Shown here in pieces: positions 1 through 7,608 of a stretch of 35,888 bases of DNA. The position numbers and the translations under genes are program-made. The notes under the pieces were generated by a model. The model saw only the letters and a program-made list of their open reading frames with translations. It had not been told where the DNA came from and made no database searches. The DNA comes from an uncultured Bacteroidales bacterium (GTDB lineage: Bacteria; Bacteroidota; Bacteroidia; Bacteroidales; Bacteroidaceae), in contig CADALZ010000029.1 of NCBI GenBank assembly GCA_902788865.1, positions 1 to 35,888 of the forward strand, written 5' to 3'. Each line of letters begins with the position of its first letter. Positions within the stretch are counted from its first letter, which is position 1.

Positions 1-276
1 ACAATGACAACTGCTTCTAAAGGATGTACAATATATGGGAAACCCTTACCTTTACGCTCAGTATTGGCATGAGCTTTCACTGCAAAACATATAGCTCGAG
101 ATTATGCAAAGATTGGTGATGAATTGTGGACACGTTTTCATGTTAGTGACCCACAAGAACATGCATGGCATTATTATGGTCTCATGCAATCTTTGTCTGC
201 GTTGAGTGATACAGCTGCTTTTCAGGAGTTTGCTACGTTGGTAAAGCAAGTTTTTGAAGAAAAGATTTTGCTATAA
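1..276 (+). pseudogene. Frame-disrupted 3' remnant of an unrecognised gene
   Basis: Protein-like sequence continues to the stop TAA at 274-276 but is split between frames. The frame starting at position 8 reads from QLLLKDVQYMGNPYLY to LSLQNI and hits TAG at 92-94. The other frame, from about 94, continues naturally with ARDYAKIGDELWTRFH and ends in FEEKILL. One missing base near 90-94 would join them into a smooth helical protein tail. Upstream there is a further stop (TGA 5-7) in the first frame, and TGA 70-72 closes the second frame upstream. I do not recognise the family. The most economical reading is a decaying gene whose 5' part lies outside the window; a sequencing error in an intact gene would explain the shift but not the TGA at 5-7. 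It precedes coaW by 36 nt on the same strand. Confidence 0.5.
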
Positions 277-312
277 ACTTGAAACTATAAATTCTTAAAC
301 AGTAAACTAATT

Positions 313-1170
313 ATGGGAATGGTTATTGGAATTGACGTGGGTGGTTCTACCACTAAGATTGTTGGAATAGATGAAAACAATCAAATCATTCAGCCAATGT
401 TTATAACAGCAGCAGATCCTGTTACATCGTTGTTTGGCGCATTTGGGAAATATCTACATGATAATAACATTAAACTGGAAGATATAGAACAGGTGATGGT
501 GACTGGTGTTGGTAGCGCTTTTGTTACAACTCCTATTTATAATTTACCTACTCAGATGGTTGACGAATTTACAGCAGATGGTTTGGGCGCACGTCATTAC
601 ATTGGGATAGACAAATTAATTGTTGTGAGCATGGGTACAGGTACTACATTTGTAAAAATTGATCATGACGAAATTAAACACATTGGAGGTATGGGCATTG
701 GAGGCGGTACTCTCCAAGGTCTATCAAATTTATTACTCAAAGCTCATGATATCAGTCAAGTAGCTGAGTTCGCTTTGCAAGGCGATCATACAAAAGTCGA
801 TTTGCTGATAGGAGATGTGTGTAAATCCGATCTCCCTGGCTTGCCTCTCCATGCTACTGCATCCCTTCTTGGTAAAGCACATAGCGATTCTTCTAAAGTT
901 GATATAGCTGCAGGTATTATTGTTACAGTATTACAAACAATTGGTAGCGGTGCAGTGCTTTGTTCTCTGAATTCTGGCATAAAGGATTTCGTGATGATTG
1001 GTAACCTTACCCGAATGCCCCAATGTAAAGATGTTTTCAATGAATTGGAAGGCCTTTATGGTGTGCGTTTCCATATTCCTCCGTATGCAGAATACAGTAC
1101 AGCCATTGGTGCTGCTCTTACCTATTTAAAAAATAAAGGGAAAAAAATGCCAAAACAGTTTGTCGGATGA
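313..1170 (+). CDS. coaW: Type II pantothenate kinase
   Basis: Catalyses ATP-dependent phosphorylation of pantothenate, the first committed step of coenzyme A synthesis, in the cytosol. The 285-residue product opens with the ASKHA-fold phosphate-1 motif GIDVGGSTTK (residues 6-15). A second nucleotide-binding segment, VVSMGTGTT (104-112), follows, then the glycine-rich GGMGIGGGTLQGL (125-137). The acidic segment VDEFTADGLGA (83-93) is where type II kinases carry the general-base glutamate. The length fits bacterial type II enzymes (about 265-290). ATG at 313 is used; a second ATG two codons later is equally possible. The gene is visibly more AT-rich in codon use than rpsA downstream. It lies 36 nt after the remnant and before a separate rpsA promoter that overlaps its last codons. 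Some Bacteroidota members of this family are annotated only as BadF/BcrA ATPase-like, but the motif set favours pantothenate kinase. Confidence 0.85.
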   Translation: MGMVIGIDVGGSTTKIVGIDENNQIIQPMFITAADPVTSLFGAFGKYLHDNNIKLEDIEQVMVTGVGSAFVTTPIYNLPTQMVDEFTADGLGARHYIGIDKLIVVSMGTGTTFVKIDHDEIKHIGGMGIGGGTLQGLSNLLLKAHDISQVAEFALQGDHTKVDLLIGDVCKSDLPGLPLHATASLLGKAHSDSSKVDIAAGIIVTVLQTIGSGAVLCSLNSGIKDFVMIGNLTRMPQCKDVFNELEGLYGVRFHIPPYAEYSTAIGAALTYLKNKGKKMPKQFVG

Positions 1171-1189
1171 AATAAAAGTCGTAACTTTG
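1159..1189 (+). promoter_or_regulatory. Probable rpsA promoter (Bacteroidota type)
   Basis: TTTG at 1159-1162, a 19-nt spacer and TAACTTTG at 1182-1189 match the Bacteroidota housekeeping pattern of TTTG, 19-21 nt, then TAnnTTTG. The upstream element overlaps the coaW stop codon region. The resulting leader of about 55-60 nt is very AT-rich and unstructured, as is usual for ribosomal protein genes in this phylum. Confidence 0.6.
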
Positions 1190-1251
1190 CCGCGTTTTTC
1201 AGACAACATAATGTCTAACACAATTAATTATTAAACAAATTATTAACAAAA

Positions 1252-3048
1252 ATGGAAAACTTAAAGAACATTCAGCCACTTGATGAGTTCAATTGGGAGG
1301 CTTATGAAAGTGGAGAAGCTGTTTCTGACGTAAGCAAGGAGCAGCAGCTGAATGCCTATGACGGCACACTGAACAAGGTCAGCGAGCGTGAGGTCGTTGA
1401 CGGTACCGTTATTTCCCTCAACAAGCGTGAGGTAGTGGTAAATATCGGTTACAAGAGTGACGGTATCATCCCAATGAGTGAGTTCCGTTACAACCCTGAT
1501 CTGAAGGTAGGTGACACTGTAGAGGTGTATATCGAGAATCAGGAAGACAAGAAGGGACAGCTGGTGCTGTCACACCGCAAGGCTCGTGCATCACGTGCAT
1601 GGGACCGCATCAACGCCGCTTTGGACAACCAAGAGGTGATCAAGGGCTTCATCAAGTGCCGCACTAAGGGTGGTATGATTGTTGACGTATTCGGAATCGA
1701 GGCCTTCCTGCCAGGTTCACAGATCGACGTGAAGCCAATCCGCGACTACGACGTATTCGTAGGCAAGACAATGGAATTCAAGGTGGTGAAGATCAACCAG
1801 GAATTCAAGAACGTAGTGGTTTCTCACAAGGCTCTGATCGAGGCCGAGTTGGAAGCACAGAAGAAGGAAATTATCGGCAAGCTGGAGAAGGGCCAGGTTC
1901 TCGAGGGCACAGTGAAGAACATCACCTCTTATGGTGTATTCGTAGATCTGGGCGGCGTGGACGGTCTGATCCATATCACCGACCTGAGCTGGGGCCGCGT
2001 AAGCGATCCACACGAGGTTGTAGAGCTTGACCAGAAGATAAATGTAGTGATCCTTGACTTCGACGATGAGAAGAAGCGCATCGCTCTGGGTCTGAAGCAG
2101 CTCACCCCACATCCATGGGATGCTCTGGATCAGAACCTCAAGGTGGGCGACCACGTGAAGGGCAAGGTAGTGGTTATGGCCGACTATGGTGCATTCGTAG
2201 AGATTGCTCCTGGTGTAGAGGGTCTGATCCACGTTTCAGAGATGTCTTGGAGCCAGCACCTGCGCAGCGCTCAGGACTTCATGAAGGTAGGCGACGAGGT
2301 AGAGGCTGTGGTGCTGACACTGGATCGCGACGAGCGTAAGATGTCTCTGGGTATCAAGCAGCTCAAGGCTGATCCATGGGAGAACATCGAGGAAAAGTAT
2401 CCTGTAGGCAGCAAGCACACTGCTACAGTGCGCAACTTCACCAACTTCGGCGTATTCGTAGAGATCGAAGAGGGCGTAGATGGCCTCATCCACATCTCTG
2501 ACCTGAGCTGGACAAAGAAGGTGAAACATCCATCAGAGTTCACTCAGATAGGTGCCAGCATCGAGGTGATGGTACTGGAGATCGACAAGGAGAACCGTCG
2601 TCTGAGCCTGGGTCACAAGCAGCTCGAGGAGAATCCTTGGGATGTATTCGAGACTCTGTTCTCAGTAGGTTCTGTACACGATGGCCAGATCATCGAGGTG
2701 CTCGACAAGGGCGATGTAGTGGCTCTGCCTTACGGCGTAGAGGGCTTCGCTACTCCTAAGCATCTGGTGAAGCAGGATGGCTCACAGGCTCAGCTGAATG
2801 AGAAGTTGCCATTCAAGGTGATCGAGTTCAACAAGGACGCTAAGCGCATCATCGTTTCTCACAGCCGCACCTACGAAGATGCTGCACGTGAGGAGAGAGC
2901 AGAGCAGCGCAAGCAGCAGAAGCGTGCTTCTGGCAGCAAGAAGGAGGAGAAGCCAATGATTCAGAATCAGGCTGCTTCTACCACTCTGGGCGACATCGAT
3001 GCACTGGCTGCACTGAAGGCTCAGATGGAAGCTGGCAACAATAAATAA
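1252..3048 (+). CDS. rpsA: 30S ribosomal protein S1
   Basis: mRNA-binding protein of the small ribosomal subunit that helps recruit and unfold messages; particularly relevant in Bacteroidota, where Shine-Dalgarno pairing is weak. The 598-residue product has six S1 OB-fold repeats at about 46-109, 127-192, 213-282, 299-369, 385-456 and 474-537. Repeats 3-5 are the canonical ones, each with a G-V-F/A-F-V-E/D core followed by V-D/E-G-L-I-H-I/V. The tail after 540 is charged and K/E/R-rich, ending in an Ala-rich segment. The length agrees with Bacteroidota S1 (about 590-600), longer than E. coli S1 (557). Codon use is strongly biased toward a few codons, as expected for a highly expressed gene. 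It is monocistronic, with its own promoter and a terminator at 3079-3112. Confidence 0.96.
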   Translation: MENLKNIQPLDEFNWEAYESGEAVSDVSKEQQLNAYDGTLNKVSEREVVDGTVISLNKREVVVNIGYKSDGIIPMSEFRYNPDLKVGDTVEVYIENQEDKKGQLVLSHRKARASRAWDRINAALDNQEVIKGFIKCRTKGGMIVDVFGIEAFLPGSQIDVKPIRDYDVFVGKTMEFKVVKINQEFKNVVVSHKALIEAELEAQKKEIIGKLEKGQVLEGTVKNITSYGVFVDLGGVDGLIHITDLSWGRVSDPHEVVELDQKINVVILDFDDEKKRIALGLKQLTPHPWDALDQNLKVGDHVKGKVVVMADYGAFVEIAPGVEGLIHVSEMSWSQHLRSAQDFMKVGDEVEAVVLTLDRDERKMSLGIKQLKADPWENIEEKYPVGSKHTATVRNFTNFGVFVEIEEGVDGLIHISDLSWTKKVKHPSEFTQIGASIEVMVLEIDKENRRLSLGHKQLEENPWDVFETLFSVGSVHDGQIIEVLDKGDVVALPYGVEGFATPKHLVKQDGSQAQLNEKLPFKVIEFNKDAKRIIVSHSRTYEDAAREERAEQRKQQKRASGSKKEEKPMIQNQAASTTLGDIDALAALKAQMEAGNNK

Positions 3049-3078
3049 GAGTAATCTAAAACTCTAATAAACTTTCCA

Positions 3079-3112
3079 GAGAGGGGCAGCCTTAGGGTTG
3101 CTCCTCTTTTTT
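3079..3112 (+). terminator. Rho-independent terminator of rpsA
   Basis: The stem GAGGGGCAGCC (3081-3091) pairs with GGTTGCTCCTC (3096-3106), allowing G-U pairs, and is followed by six T residues (3107-3112). It lies 30 nt past the rpsA stop and upstream of the rnz promoter. Confidence 0.85.
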
Positions 3113-3144
3113 GTGCTACATTAGGAAGACTCGGAAATTTGCAC

Positions 3145-3152
3145 TATATTTG
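3145..3152 (+). promoter_or_regulatory. -7 box of the rnz promoter
   Basis: TATATTTG is a perfect TAnnTTTG match. Only a weak TTAG at 3121-3124 sits at the right distance for a -33 element. Only 9 nt separate the box from the rnz ATG, so the transcript would have almost no leader. Confidence 0.5.
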
Positions 3153-3161
3153 CACTCCAGA

Positions 3162-4079
3162 ATGGAGAAGTTTGAAGTTCACATATTAGGTTGTGGCTCC
3201 GCAAAGCCTACTACGCGCCATTTTCCTGCCTCGCAGGTGGTGAATGTGCGTGATAAGCTGTTCATGATAGACTGCGGTGAAGGGGCACAGATACAGTTCT
3301 GCAAGTCGCGCCTCAAGTTCAGCAGGCTGCAGAGCATCTTCATCTCACACCTGCATGCCGACCACTGCCTTGGCCTCATAGGGCTGGTATCCACCCTCAA
3401 CCTGCTGGGACGCACGGCACAGCTGCACGTCTATCTGCCTAAGGGTGGGGGAGAGGTCTTTGGCCCTGTGATTCATTACTTCAACTGGGAAATGACCTTC
3501 GAGGTGATCTTCCACGAGTTTGACGACAAGGTGAGCGAGGTAATCTACGAAGATCGCTCCCTCACAGTGACCACCCTCCCGCTGGAGCATCGCATGCCCT
3601 GCTGTGGCTTCCGCTTCGATGAGAAGCCCACACCACGCCACATCCTGCGCGAGATGATAGATGCCTACGAGATTCCGCTCTCTGAGATAAACCGCATCAA
3701 GAACGGAGCCGACTATACGTTGGCCGATGGGCGCGTGATAGCCAATGAGCGGCTCACCACCCCCTCGGACCCTCCACGCAGCTATGCCTACTGCTCAGAC
3801 ACCCGCTATATGCCTGCATTGGCAGCCAAGCTGCAAGGCGTGAACCTGCTCTATCATGAGGCCACCTTCTGTGAAGACGATGCGCAGAAAGCCACGGCAC
3901 GCTACCACTCCACCGCCTCGCAAGCCGCACAGGTGGCTAAGGAGGCAGGCGTGGGGAAACTCATCATAGGGCACTACTCCTCACGCTACGACGATGAGAG
4001 CCAGCTGCTCTGCGAAGCCAGTGCCGTGTTTGAGCCCACTATCCTGGCACGAGAGAATCTCTGTGTGAAGATAGAATAA
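3162..4079 (+). CDS. rnz: Ribonuclease Z (tRNA 3' processing endonuclease)
   Basis: Zinc-dependent endonuclease that trims the 3' trailer of tRNA precursors. The 305-residue product belongs to the metallo-beta-lactamase fold: after the N-terminal ILGCGSAKP segment (8-16) comes SHLHADHCLG (62-71), giving metal ligands H63, H65, D67 and H68. Further expected metal residues are in GHYSSRYDD near the C-terminus. The length is typical of RNase Z (about 305). The reading frame stays open upstream to an ATG at 3111, but that would add 17 residues lying inside the rpsA terminator and the -7 box; ATG 3162 removes the conflict and starts directly at the conserved first strand. It stands alone between rpsA and the ECF operon. 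Confidence 0.92.
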   Translation: MEKFEVHILGCGSAKPTTRHFPASQVVNVRDKLFMIDCGEGAQIQFCKSRLKFSRLQSIFISHLHADHCLGLIGLVSTLNLLGRTAQLHVYLPKGGGEVFGPVIHYFNWEMTFEVIFHEFDDKVSEVIYEDRSLTVTTLPLEHRMPCCGFRFDEKPTPRHILREMIDAYEIPLSEINRIKNGADYTLADGRVIANERLTTPSDPPRSYAYCSDTRYMPALAAKLQGVNLLYHEATFCEDDAQKATARYHSTASQAAQVAKEAGVGKLIIGHYSSRYDDESQLLCEASAVFEPTILARENLCVKIE

Positions 4080-4090
4080 GAGCTTCTCCA

Positions 4091-4121
4091 TTAAACCTTT
4101 TGCATGTTTATGTGTCTAATA
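4091..4121 (+). promoter_or_regulatory. ECF-type promoter, copy A (upstream of sigma gene)
   Basis: TTAAACCTTTTGCA (4091-4104), 9 nt, then GTCTAATA (4114-4121). An identical pair of boxes with identical 9-nt spacing recurs at 4694-4724. AACC and GTCT boxes about 16 nt apart are the classic layout of an ECF sigma promoter. Lying 22 nt before the sigma ATG, it suggests autoregulation. Confidence 0.65.
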
Positions 4122-4142
4122 TACATATACTAAAGACTGAAG

Positions 4143-4697
4143 ATGAGCGCAAGCTACGATGAATATGAAGTAATGGACTTGTTGCAAGACAAGCAGACGG
4201 TGAAGCAAGGATTCGCCAAGATGGTGGCGCAATACACGCAGCCCCTCTATTGGCAGATCCGAAGGCTGGTCCTCTCGCACGAAGATGCCAATGACATCCT
4301 TCAGAACACCTTTCTGAAAGCATGGCAGAACATCGGCCTCTTCCGTGGTGAGGCGAAGCTCTCTACCTGGCTCTACCGCATAGCCTTGAACGAGTGCCTG
4401 ACTTTCCTGAACAAAGAGAAAGCCCGCGCGTCTGTATCGCTCGACGACCCTGAAGCCAGTGTGGTAGATACGCTGGAGGGCGATGCCTACTTTACGGGTG
4501 ACGAGATACAGCGCAAATTCCAAGCCGCACTGGCCACGTTGCCAGCTAAGCAGCGCATGGTGTTCAACCTCAGATACTACGACGAACTCACCTATACAGA
4601 GATCTCTGAGATTATGGGTTCATCGGTAGGTGCCCTGAAGGCCGACTATCACCATGCAGCGAAGAAAATAAAAGCATATTTAGAAGAACAAGATTAA
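4143..4697 (+). CDS. ECF-family RNA polymerase sigma factor (sigma-70 family)
   Basis: Alternative sigma factor that redirects RNA polymerase to a small set of envelope-related promoters. The 184-residue product has a sigma region 2 at about 25-92, including DANDILQNTFLKAWQNI (48-64) and the STWLYRIALNECL (74-86) -10 recognition helix. Region 4 is at about 122-180, with LPAKQRMVFNLRYYDELTYTEIS as the -35 recognition HTH. There is no region 1 or 3, as in ECF factors. The following genes encode a one-span protein and a secreted Spy-like protein, the usual Bacteroidota arrangement of sigma, anti-sigma and effector. Identical ECF-type promoters before this gene and overlapping its stop codon suggest it activates its own operon. 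Confidence 0.9.
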   Translation: MSASYDEYEVMDLLQDKQTVKQGFAKMVAQYTQPLYWQIRRLVLSHEDANDILQNTFLKAWQNIGLFRGEAKLSTWLYRIALNECLTFLNKEKARASVSLDDPEASVVDTLEGDAYFTGDEIQRKFQAALATLPAKQRMVFNLRYYDELTYTEISEIMGSSVGALKADYHHAAKKIKAYLEEQD

Positions 4698-4724
4698 ACC
4701 TTTTGCAGATAGCAGAGTCTAATA
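4694..4724 (+). promoter_or_regulatory. ECF-type promoter, copy B (inside the operon)
   Basis: TTAAACCTTTTGCA (4694-4707), 9 nt, GTCTAATA (4717-4724): the same 22 bases and spacing as 4091-4121. The stop codon of the sigma gene (4695-4697) lies within the upstream box. It would allow the anti-sigma-like and Spy-like genes to be transcribed separately from the sigma gene. Confidence 0.6.
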
Positions 4725-4746
4725 AGATAGAAACGGAGAATAGAAT

Positions 4747-5103
4747 ATGAAAGAAGAAGACTACATCTTAAAAAAAATTGGAAAGGATAATCACTTTCAA
4801 ACTCCCGAAGGCTATTTTGAGAATTTCACTTCGGAGATGATGAGTCGCTTGCCCGAGGTGGATTACAACCAGGGAGAGACAGAAGTCTCTACGTGTGAGA
4901 AAATCAAGCCATGGGTCTATATGGCTGCCGTTTTCGTGGGGGCTGCCTTCATTCTGAGATTAGGCGGAATGCTGACCAAGCAGGATCCTGAGTATGTGGC
5001 TGAAGAAGAAGAGCTGATGGAACGCGAGTACATAGACCAGCTGGTGGATGAAGCTATGATGGATGACTATACGTTCTATCAGCTACTGTCGGATGTGGAA
5101 TAA
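4747..5103 (+). CDS. Single-span membrane protein, putative anti-sigma factor
   Basis: The 118-residue product has a cytosolic N-terminal part with a TPEGYFENF segment (19-27), seen in Bacteroidota proteins encoded just after ECF sigma factors. One membrane segment follows at about 56-76 (WVYMAAVFVGAAFILRLGG), then a strongly acidic C-terminal region (EEEELMEREY). The topology would be N-in, C-periplasmic, fitting an anti-sigma factor that holds the sigma through its N-terminal domain, but no zinc-binding anti-sigma (ZAS) motif is visible. The function is therefore inferred from context: 49 nt after the sigma gene and 22 nt before the Spy-like gene, behind its own copy of the ECF-type promoter. 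Confidence 0.7.
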   Translation: MKEEDYILKKIGKDNHFQTPEGYFENFTSEMMSRLPEVDYNQGETEVSTCEKIKPWVYMAAVFVGAAFILRLGGMLTKQDPEYVAEEEELMEREYIDQLVDEAMMDDYTFYQLLSDVE

Positions 5104-5125
5104 TAAAAAAGAAAGGTAGGAAGAC

Positions 5126-5632
5126 ATGAAGAGATTATTGCTATGCATCCTGATGATAGGCTTGCTGCCTCTCGCACTCTGTGCGCAAAACAACGGCGAC
5201 AGGGGTGGAAATGTGAGGCTGAGCCGTGAGGAGTTCCAGAAACGCCACGAAGCCTATCTCACCAAGTATGCAGAACTCACCACAGAAGAAGCTGCCAAGT
5301 TCTTCCCCATCTACAATGAGCTGGAGAAACGCAAGCAGGAGCTGAACGACCAGTCGTTCAAGGCTATGCGTGAGTCGTGGGGCAAGGAGCTGGATGAAGC
5401 TAAGTATAAGGAACTGCTCGAAAGCATGAGCGCCAATGCCATAGCCGTAGAGAGCTTAGAGCGCACCTATTTAGACAGATTCAAAGAGGTGATAAGCTAT
5501 AAGAAGATTTTCAAGATCAAAGAAGCTGAGTCACGCTTCCGCCAAGATCTGGTGAGAGGAATGCGTGGCCCTGGAGGACAGAACAGGGGGGCTCGGGTGC
5601 CCGATGCGCCAAGTAACGACAGAAGGCGATGA
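5126..5632 (+). CDS. Secreted Spy/CpxP-like periplasmic protein
   Basis: The 168-residue product begins with a signal peptide (MKRLLLCILMIGLLPLALCA, likely cleavage near residue 20). The mature part is almost entirely charged alpha-helix: LSREEFQKRHEAYLTKYAELTTEEAAKFFPIYNELEKRKQEL. The segment around LTTEEAAKFFPIYNELE resembles the LTxxQ-type repeats of Spy/CpxP periplasmic chaperone-like sensors, but with Bacteroidota-specific spacing. The C-terminal 25 residues are Gly/Arg-rich and probably disordered. As the last gene of the ECF operon it may be the periplasmic sensor or the output of the stress response; this is inference. A strong terminator follows 5 nt after the stop. Confidence 0.75.
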   Translation: MKRLLLCILMIGLLPLALCAQNNGDRGGNVRLSREEFQKRHEAYLTKYAELTTEEAAKFFPIYNELEKRKQELNDQSFKAMRESWGKELDEAKYKELLESMSANAIAVESLERTYLDRFKEVISYKKIFKIKEAESRFRQDLVRGMRGPGGQNRGARVPDAPSNDRRR

Positions 5633-5637
5633 TCTAA

Positions 5638-5669
5638 AGGCAGTCTCATGAGGGGCTGCCTTTCTTTTT
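5638..5669 (+). terminator. Rho-independent terminator of the ECF operon
   Basis: AGGCAGTCTC (5638-5647) pairs with GGGGCTGCCT (5652-5661) around an ATGA loop, giving six Watson-Crick pairs plus two G-C and two G-U pairs. A T-rich tract (TTTCTTTTT) follows. Confidence 0.85.
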
Positions 5670-5756
5670 GCCCCAAATTTGAGGGTCTTTTACACTTTTT
5701 AGGGGGTAAATTTACATTTGTTTACAATTCTTATTCGTTTCTTCAGAAAGATTGCC

Positions 5757-5764
5757 TAATTTTG
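5757..5764 (+). promoter_or_regulatory. -7 box upstream of the acyl-CoA synthetase-like gene
   Basis: TAATTTTG matches TAnnTTTG, 35 nt before the ATG at 5800. The upstream element is weak (TTCG at 5734-5737, 19-nt spacer). Confidence 0.45.
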
Positions 5765-5799
5765 CATTCAAAATAATGTAGAACTAGTAATCTTCAAAA

Positions 5800-7428
5800 A
5801 TGATGGATTTTAAAACTATCTTTGAGAGCCGCTATACATGGATCGAGGGATTCATGCGCAATGTGCGCCGCTATGGCAACAAGCTGGCCATGATCAATCC
5901 TGATGACGATAGGCAGTGGACCTATGCCGAACTGAACAAAGAAACGAATCGTCTGGGGCATGCCCTGCAGACCGATGGCATGCAGAAAGGCGATGTGCTG
6001 ATGCTGTTGCTGTATAACTGTCCGGAGTTTGCCTTCGCCTATGTGGCAGCACATAAGATGCATGGCGTTTGCTGCCCTGTGAGCTTCCGCCTCAGTGCAG
6101 GTGAGCTGGCTTTCAACATCGATGACTCCAAGCCTATGGTGCTCCTCTTCAACGAAGCCTATAAGGAAACGGTGCAGGAGGCTCTCACGCTGACTTGCTA
6201 CCAACCTAAACGACTTATCGTGGTAGGCGGAAAGACCGAAGGAAACGTCATCTCCTACAGCGACTATTTGAAAGGCAGCTCAGAGGCGGAACCTACCTTC
6301 GACTATGACTATAACATCTACGATGAGACCACCCGTCTCTATACCTCTGGCACCACGGGCCGCCCTAAGGGTGTGCCATTGACCAGCATCAATGAGGTGC
6401 TTTCTGCACACGATGTGATGATTCACTTCCCTATGAGCTATAAGGATGTGACCATGAACACTACACCGTGGTTCCATCGTGGAGGCTTGCACTGCGCAGG
6501 TCCTGGCCCTGCCTTCTATGCAGGAGCCACCATCGTGGTGATGAGCAAGTTCGATTCTGAGACTGCTCTGCGCTATGTAGCCAAATATAAGATAACCTTC
6601 CTCATTGGTGTTCCTACCGTGCTGGAGGAGTTGGCAGATAATCAGGAGCGTAAGGGATACGACCTCAGTACGCTGCGTGGCATCGTGACGATGGGCAGCC
6701 CGCTGGAGCGCTCTGCTTGCATCCGCTATCAGAAAGTGCTCACACCTAATATATTTAATGGCTATGGCACCACGGAGACCTTCTGGAACACGTTCCTCCG
6801 TCCGTTCGACCTGCCTGAGAATGCAGGAACAGCTGGTGCCTCTTGCATCGATGATGATGTGCGCGTGGTGAAGATCTACGAGGACCGTCGTGCAGAGCCA
6901 GACGATCTGGCAGCACACGATGGACAGGAAGTGGGCGAGGTCATCATCAGCTCACCTGCTAAGTCGCCTTTCCTCTACAGCAACAATGCTGAGGAGACGG
7001 AGAATAAGTACTATAAGGGCTTTATCTATACGCACGACCTTGCCACATGGGATGAAAATCAGTTCATCACCATCGTGGGGCGTAAGGACGATATGATTAT
7101 CTCTTCTGGCGAGAATATCTATCCTACAGAGATTGAGGCAGTGCTCAACAATCATCCGAAGGTGAAAGACTGCATCGTAACCTCTGTGCCCGATAAGGTG
7201 CGCGGACAGGTAGTCACGGCCTATGTGGTGCGTGCAGACGAGTCGCTCATCCCCGAAGAGCTGGATGAATATTGCAAGGAGAGTCCTTACATCGCCAACT
7301 TCAAGCGTCCGCGTTTCTATCGCTTCGTGGCGCAGCTTCCATTCAATGCCACTGGCAAGAAGCTGCATGTGAAGATCAAGGAAGATGCACTGATAGACCT
7401 AAAGAACGGCCTTCTGTATCGCGTTTAA
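5800..7428 (+). CDS. AMP-forming acyl-CoA synthetase / ligase family enzyme
   Basis: Class I adenylate-forming enzyme: activates a carboxylic acid to an acyl-AMP and normally transfers it to CoA. The 542-residue product shows all core motifs in order. They are the phosphate loop YTSGTTGRPKG (181-191), aromatic-rich TPWFHRGGLHCAGPG (222-236) in the substrate pocket, YGTTET (322-327), the ribose-binding aspartate in YTHDLATWDE (410-419, where TGD is more usual), the hinge GRKDDMIISSGENIYPTEIE (427-446) and the catalytic lysine region PFNATGKK (514-521). The length suits medium-chain or aryl-CoA ligases. The substrate cannot be read from sequence, and there are no siderophore or carrier-protein genes nearby. 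Two adjacent ATGs (5800, 5803) are both possible starts. The last codons and stop lie in a long hairpin. Confidence 0.85.
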   Translation: MMDFKTIFESRYTWIEGFMRNVRRYGNKLAMINPDDDRQWTYAELNKETNRLGHALQTDGMQKGDVLMLLLYNCPEFAFAYVAAHKMHGVCCPVSFRLSAGELAFNIDDSKPMVLLFNEAYKETVQEALTLTCYQPKRLIVVGGKTEGNVISYSDYLKGSSEAEPTFDYDYNIYDETTRLYTSGTTGRPKGVPLTSINEVLSAHDVMIHFPMSYKDVTMNTTPWFHRGGLHCAGPGPAFYAGATIVVMSKFDSETALRYVAKYKITFLIGVPTVLEELADNQERKGYDLSTLRGIVTMGSPLERSACIRYQKVLTPNIFNGYGTTETFWNTFLRPFDLPENAGTAGASCIDDDVRVVKIYEDRRAEPDDLAAHDGQEVGEVIISSPAKSPFLYSNNAEETENKYYKGFIYTHDLATWDENQFITIVGRKDDMIISSGENIYPTEIEAVLNNHPKVKDCIVTSVPDKVRGQVVTAYVVRADESLIPEELDEYCKESPYIANFKRPRFYRFVAQLPFNATGKKLHVKIKEDALIDLKNGLLYRV

Positions 7429-7459
7429 AACGCGTTGCAGAAGACCGTTCTTTAGGTCT
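7395..7459 (+). terminator. 65-nt two-tier hairpin enclosing the ligase stop codon
   Basis: The outer arms 7395-7416 and 7438-7459 are 22-nt inverted repeats differing at one position (a G-U pair in RNA). An inner stem CGCGTTT/AAACGCG (7420-7426 with 7428-7434) continues it. The stop TAA (7426-7428) is at the very tip. The 3' side is followed by AAAAATAAAA, not a T-run, on the plus strand. It may act as a terminator, a 3' stabiliser, or both. Confidence 0.65.
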
Positions 7460-7470
7460 AAAAATAAAAA

Positions 7471-7577
7471 ATTATAATATTAAAAAATTAAAATAGGGCG
7501 TGATGTTTTCGCTACGCTTTTATTTATATTGAAGCACCTCGAATTTTTTTAATCTTTTAATTTTATAATATTATAAT
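7471..7577. repeat. AT-rich inverted repeat with 61-nt core
   Basis: The arms 7471-7493 and 7555-7577 are 23-nt inverted repeats with a single mismatch, composed only of A and T. The core between them is GC-richer (TAGGGCGTGATGTTTTCGCT, then ACGC). It lies between the convergent ligase and mazG terminators and contains no ORF of note. Confidence 0.7.
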
Positions 7578-7580
7578 ATA

Positions 7581-7608
7581 GAAAAAGCTGTGGATTCACA
7601 GCTTTTTC
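7581..7608 (-). terminator. Terminator hairpin at the mazG stop codon
   Basis: A perfect 12-bp inverted repeat (GAAAAAGCTGTG, 7581-7592, with its complement at 7597-7608) has a 4-nt loop. On the minus strand the second arm ends in CTTTTTC, giving the U-run. The mazG stop (7596-7598) straddles the loop, so the stem directly follows and overlaps the end of translation. The A-tract/T-tract symmetry would let it work in both directions. Confidence 0.8.

Noticed and set aside
70-72. In-frame TGA near the left edge as a possible selenocysteine codon
   Set aside because: No SECIS-like hairpin is apparent, and the sequence before the TGA in that frame is less protein-like than in the neighbouring frame; a frameshift explains the data better.
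1717-2543. Long minus-strand open frames opposite rpsA
   Set aside because: They are shadows of the strongly codon-biased rpsA and lack any domain or signal of their own.
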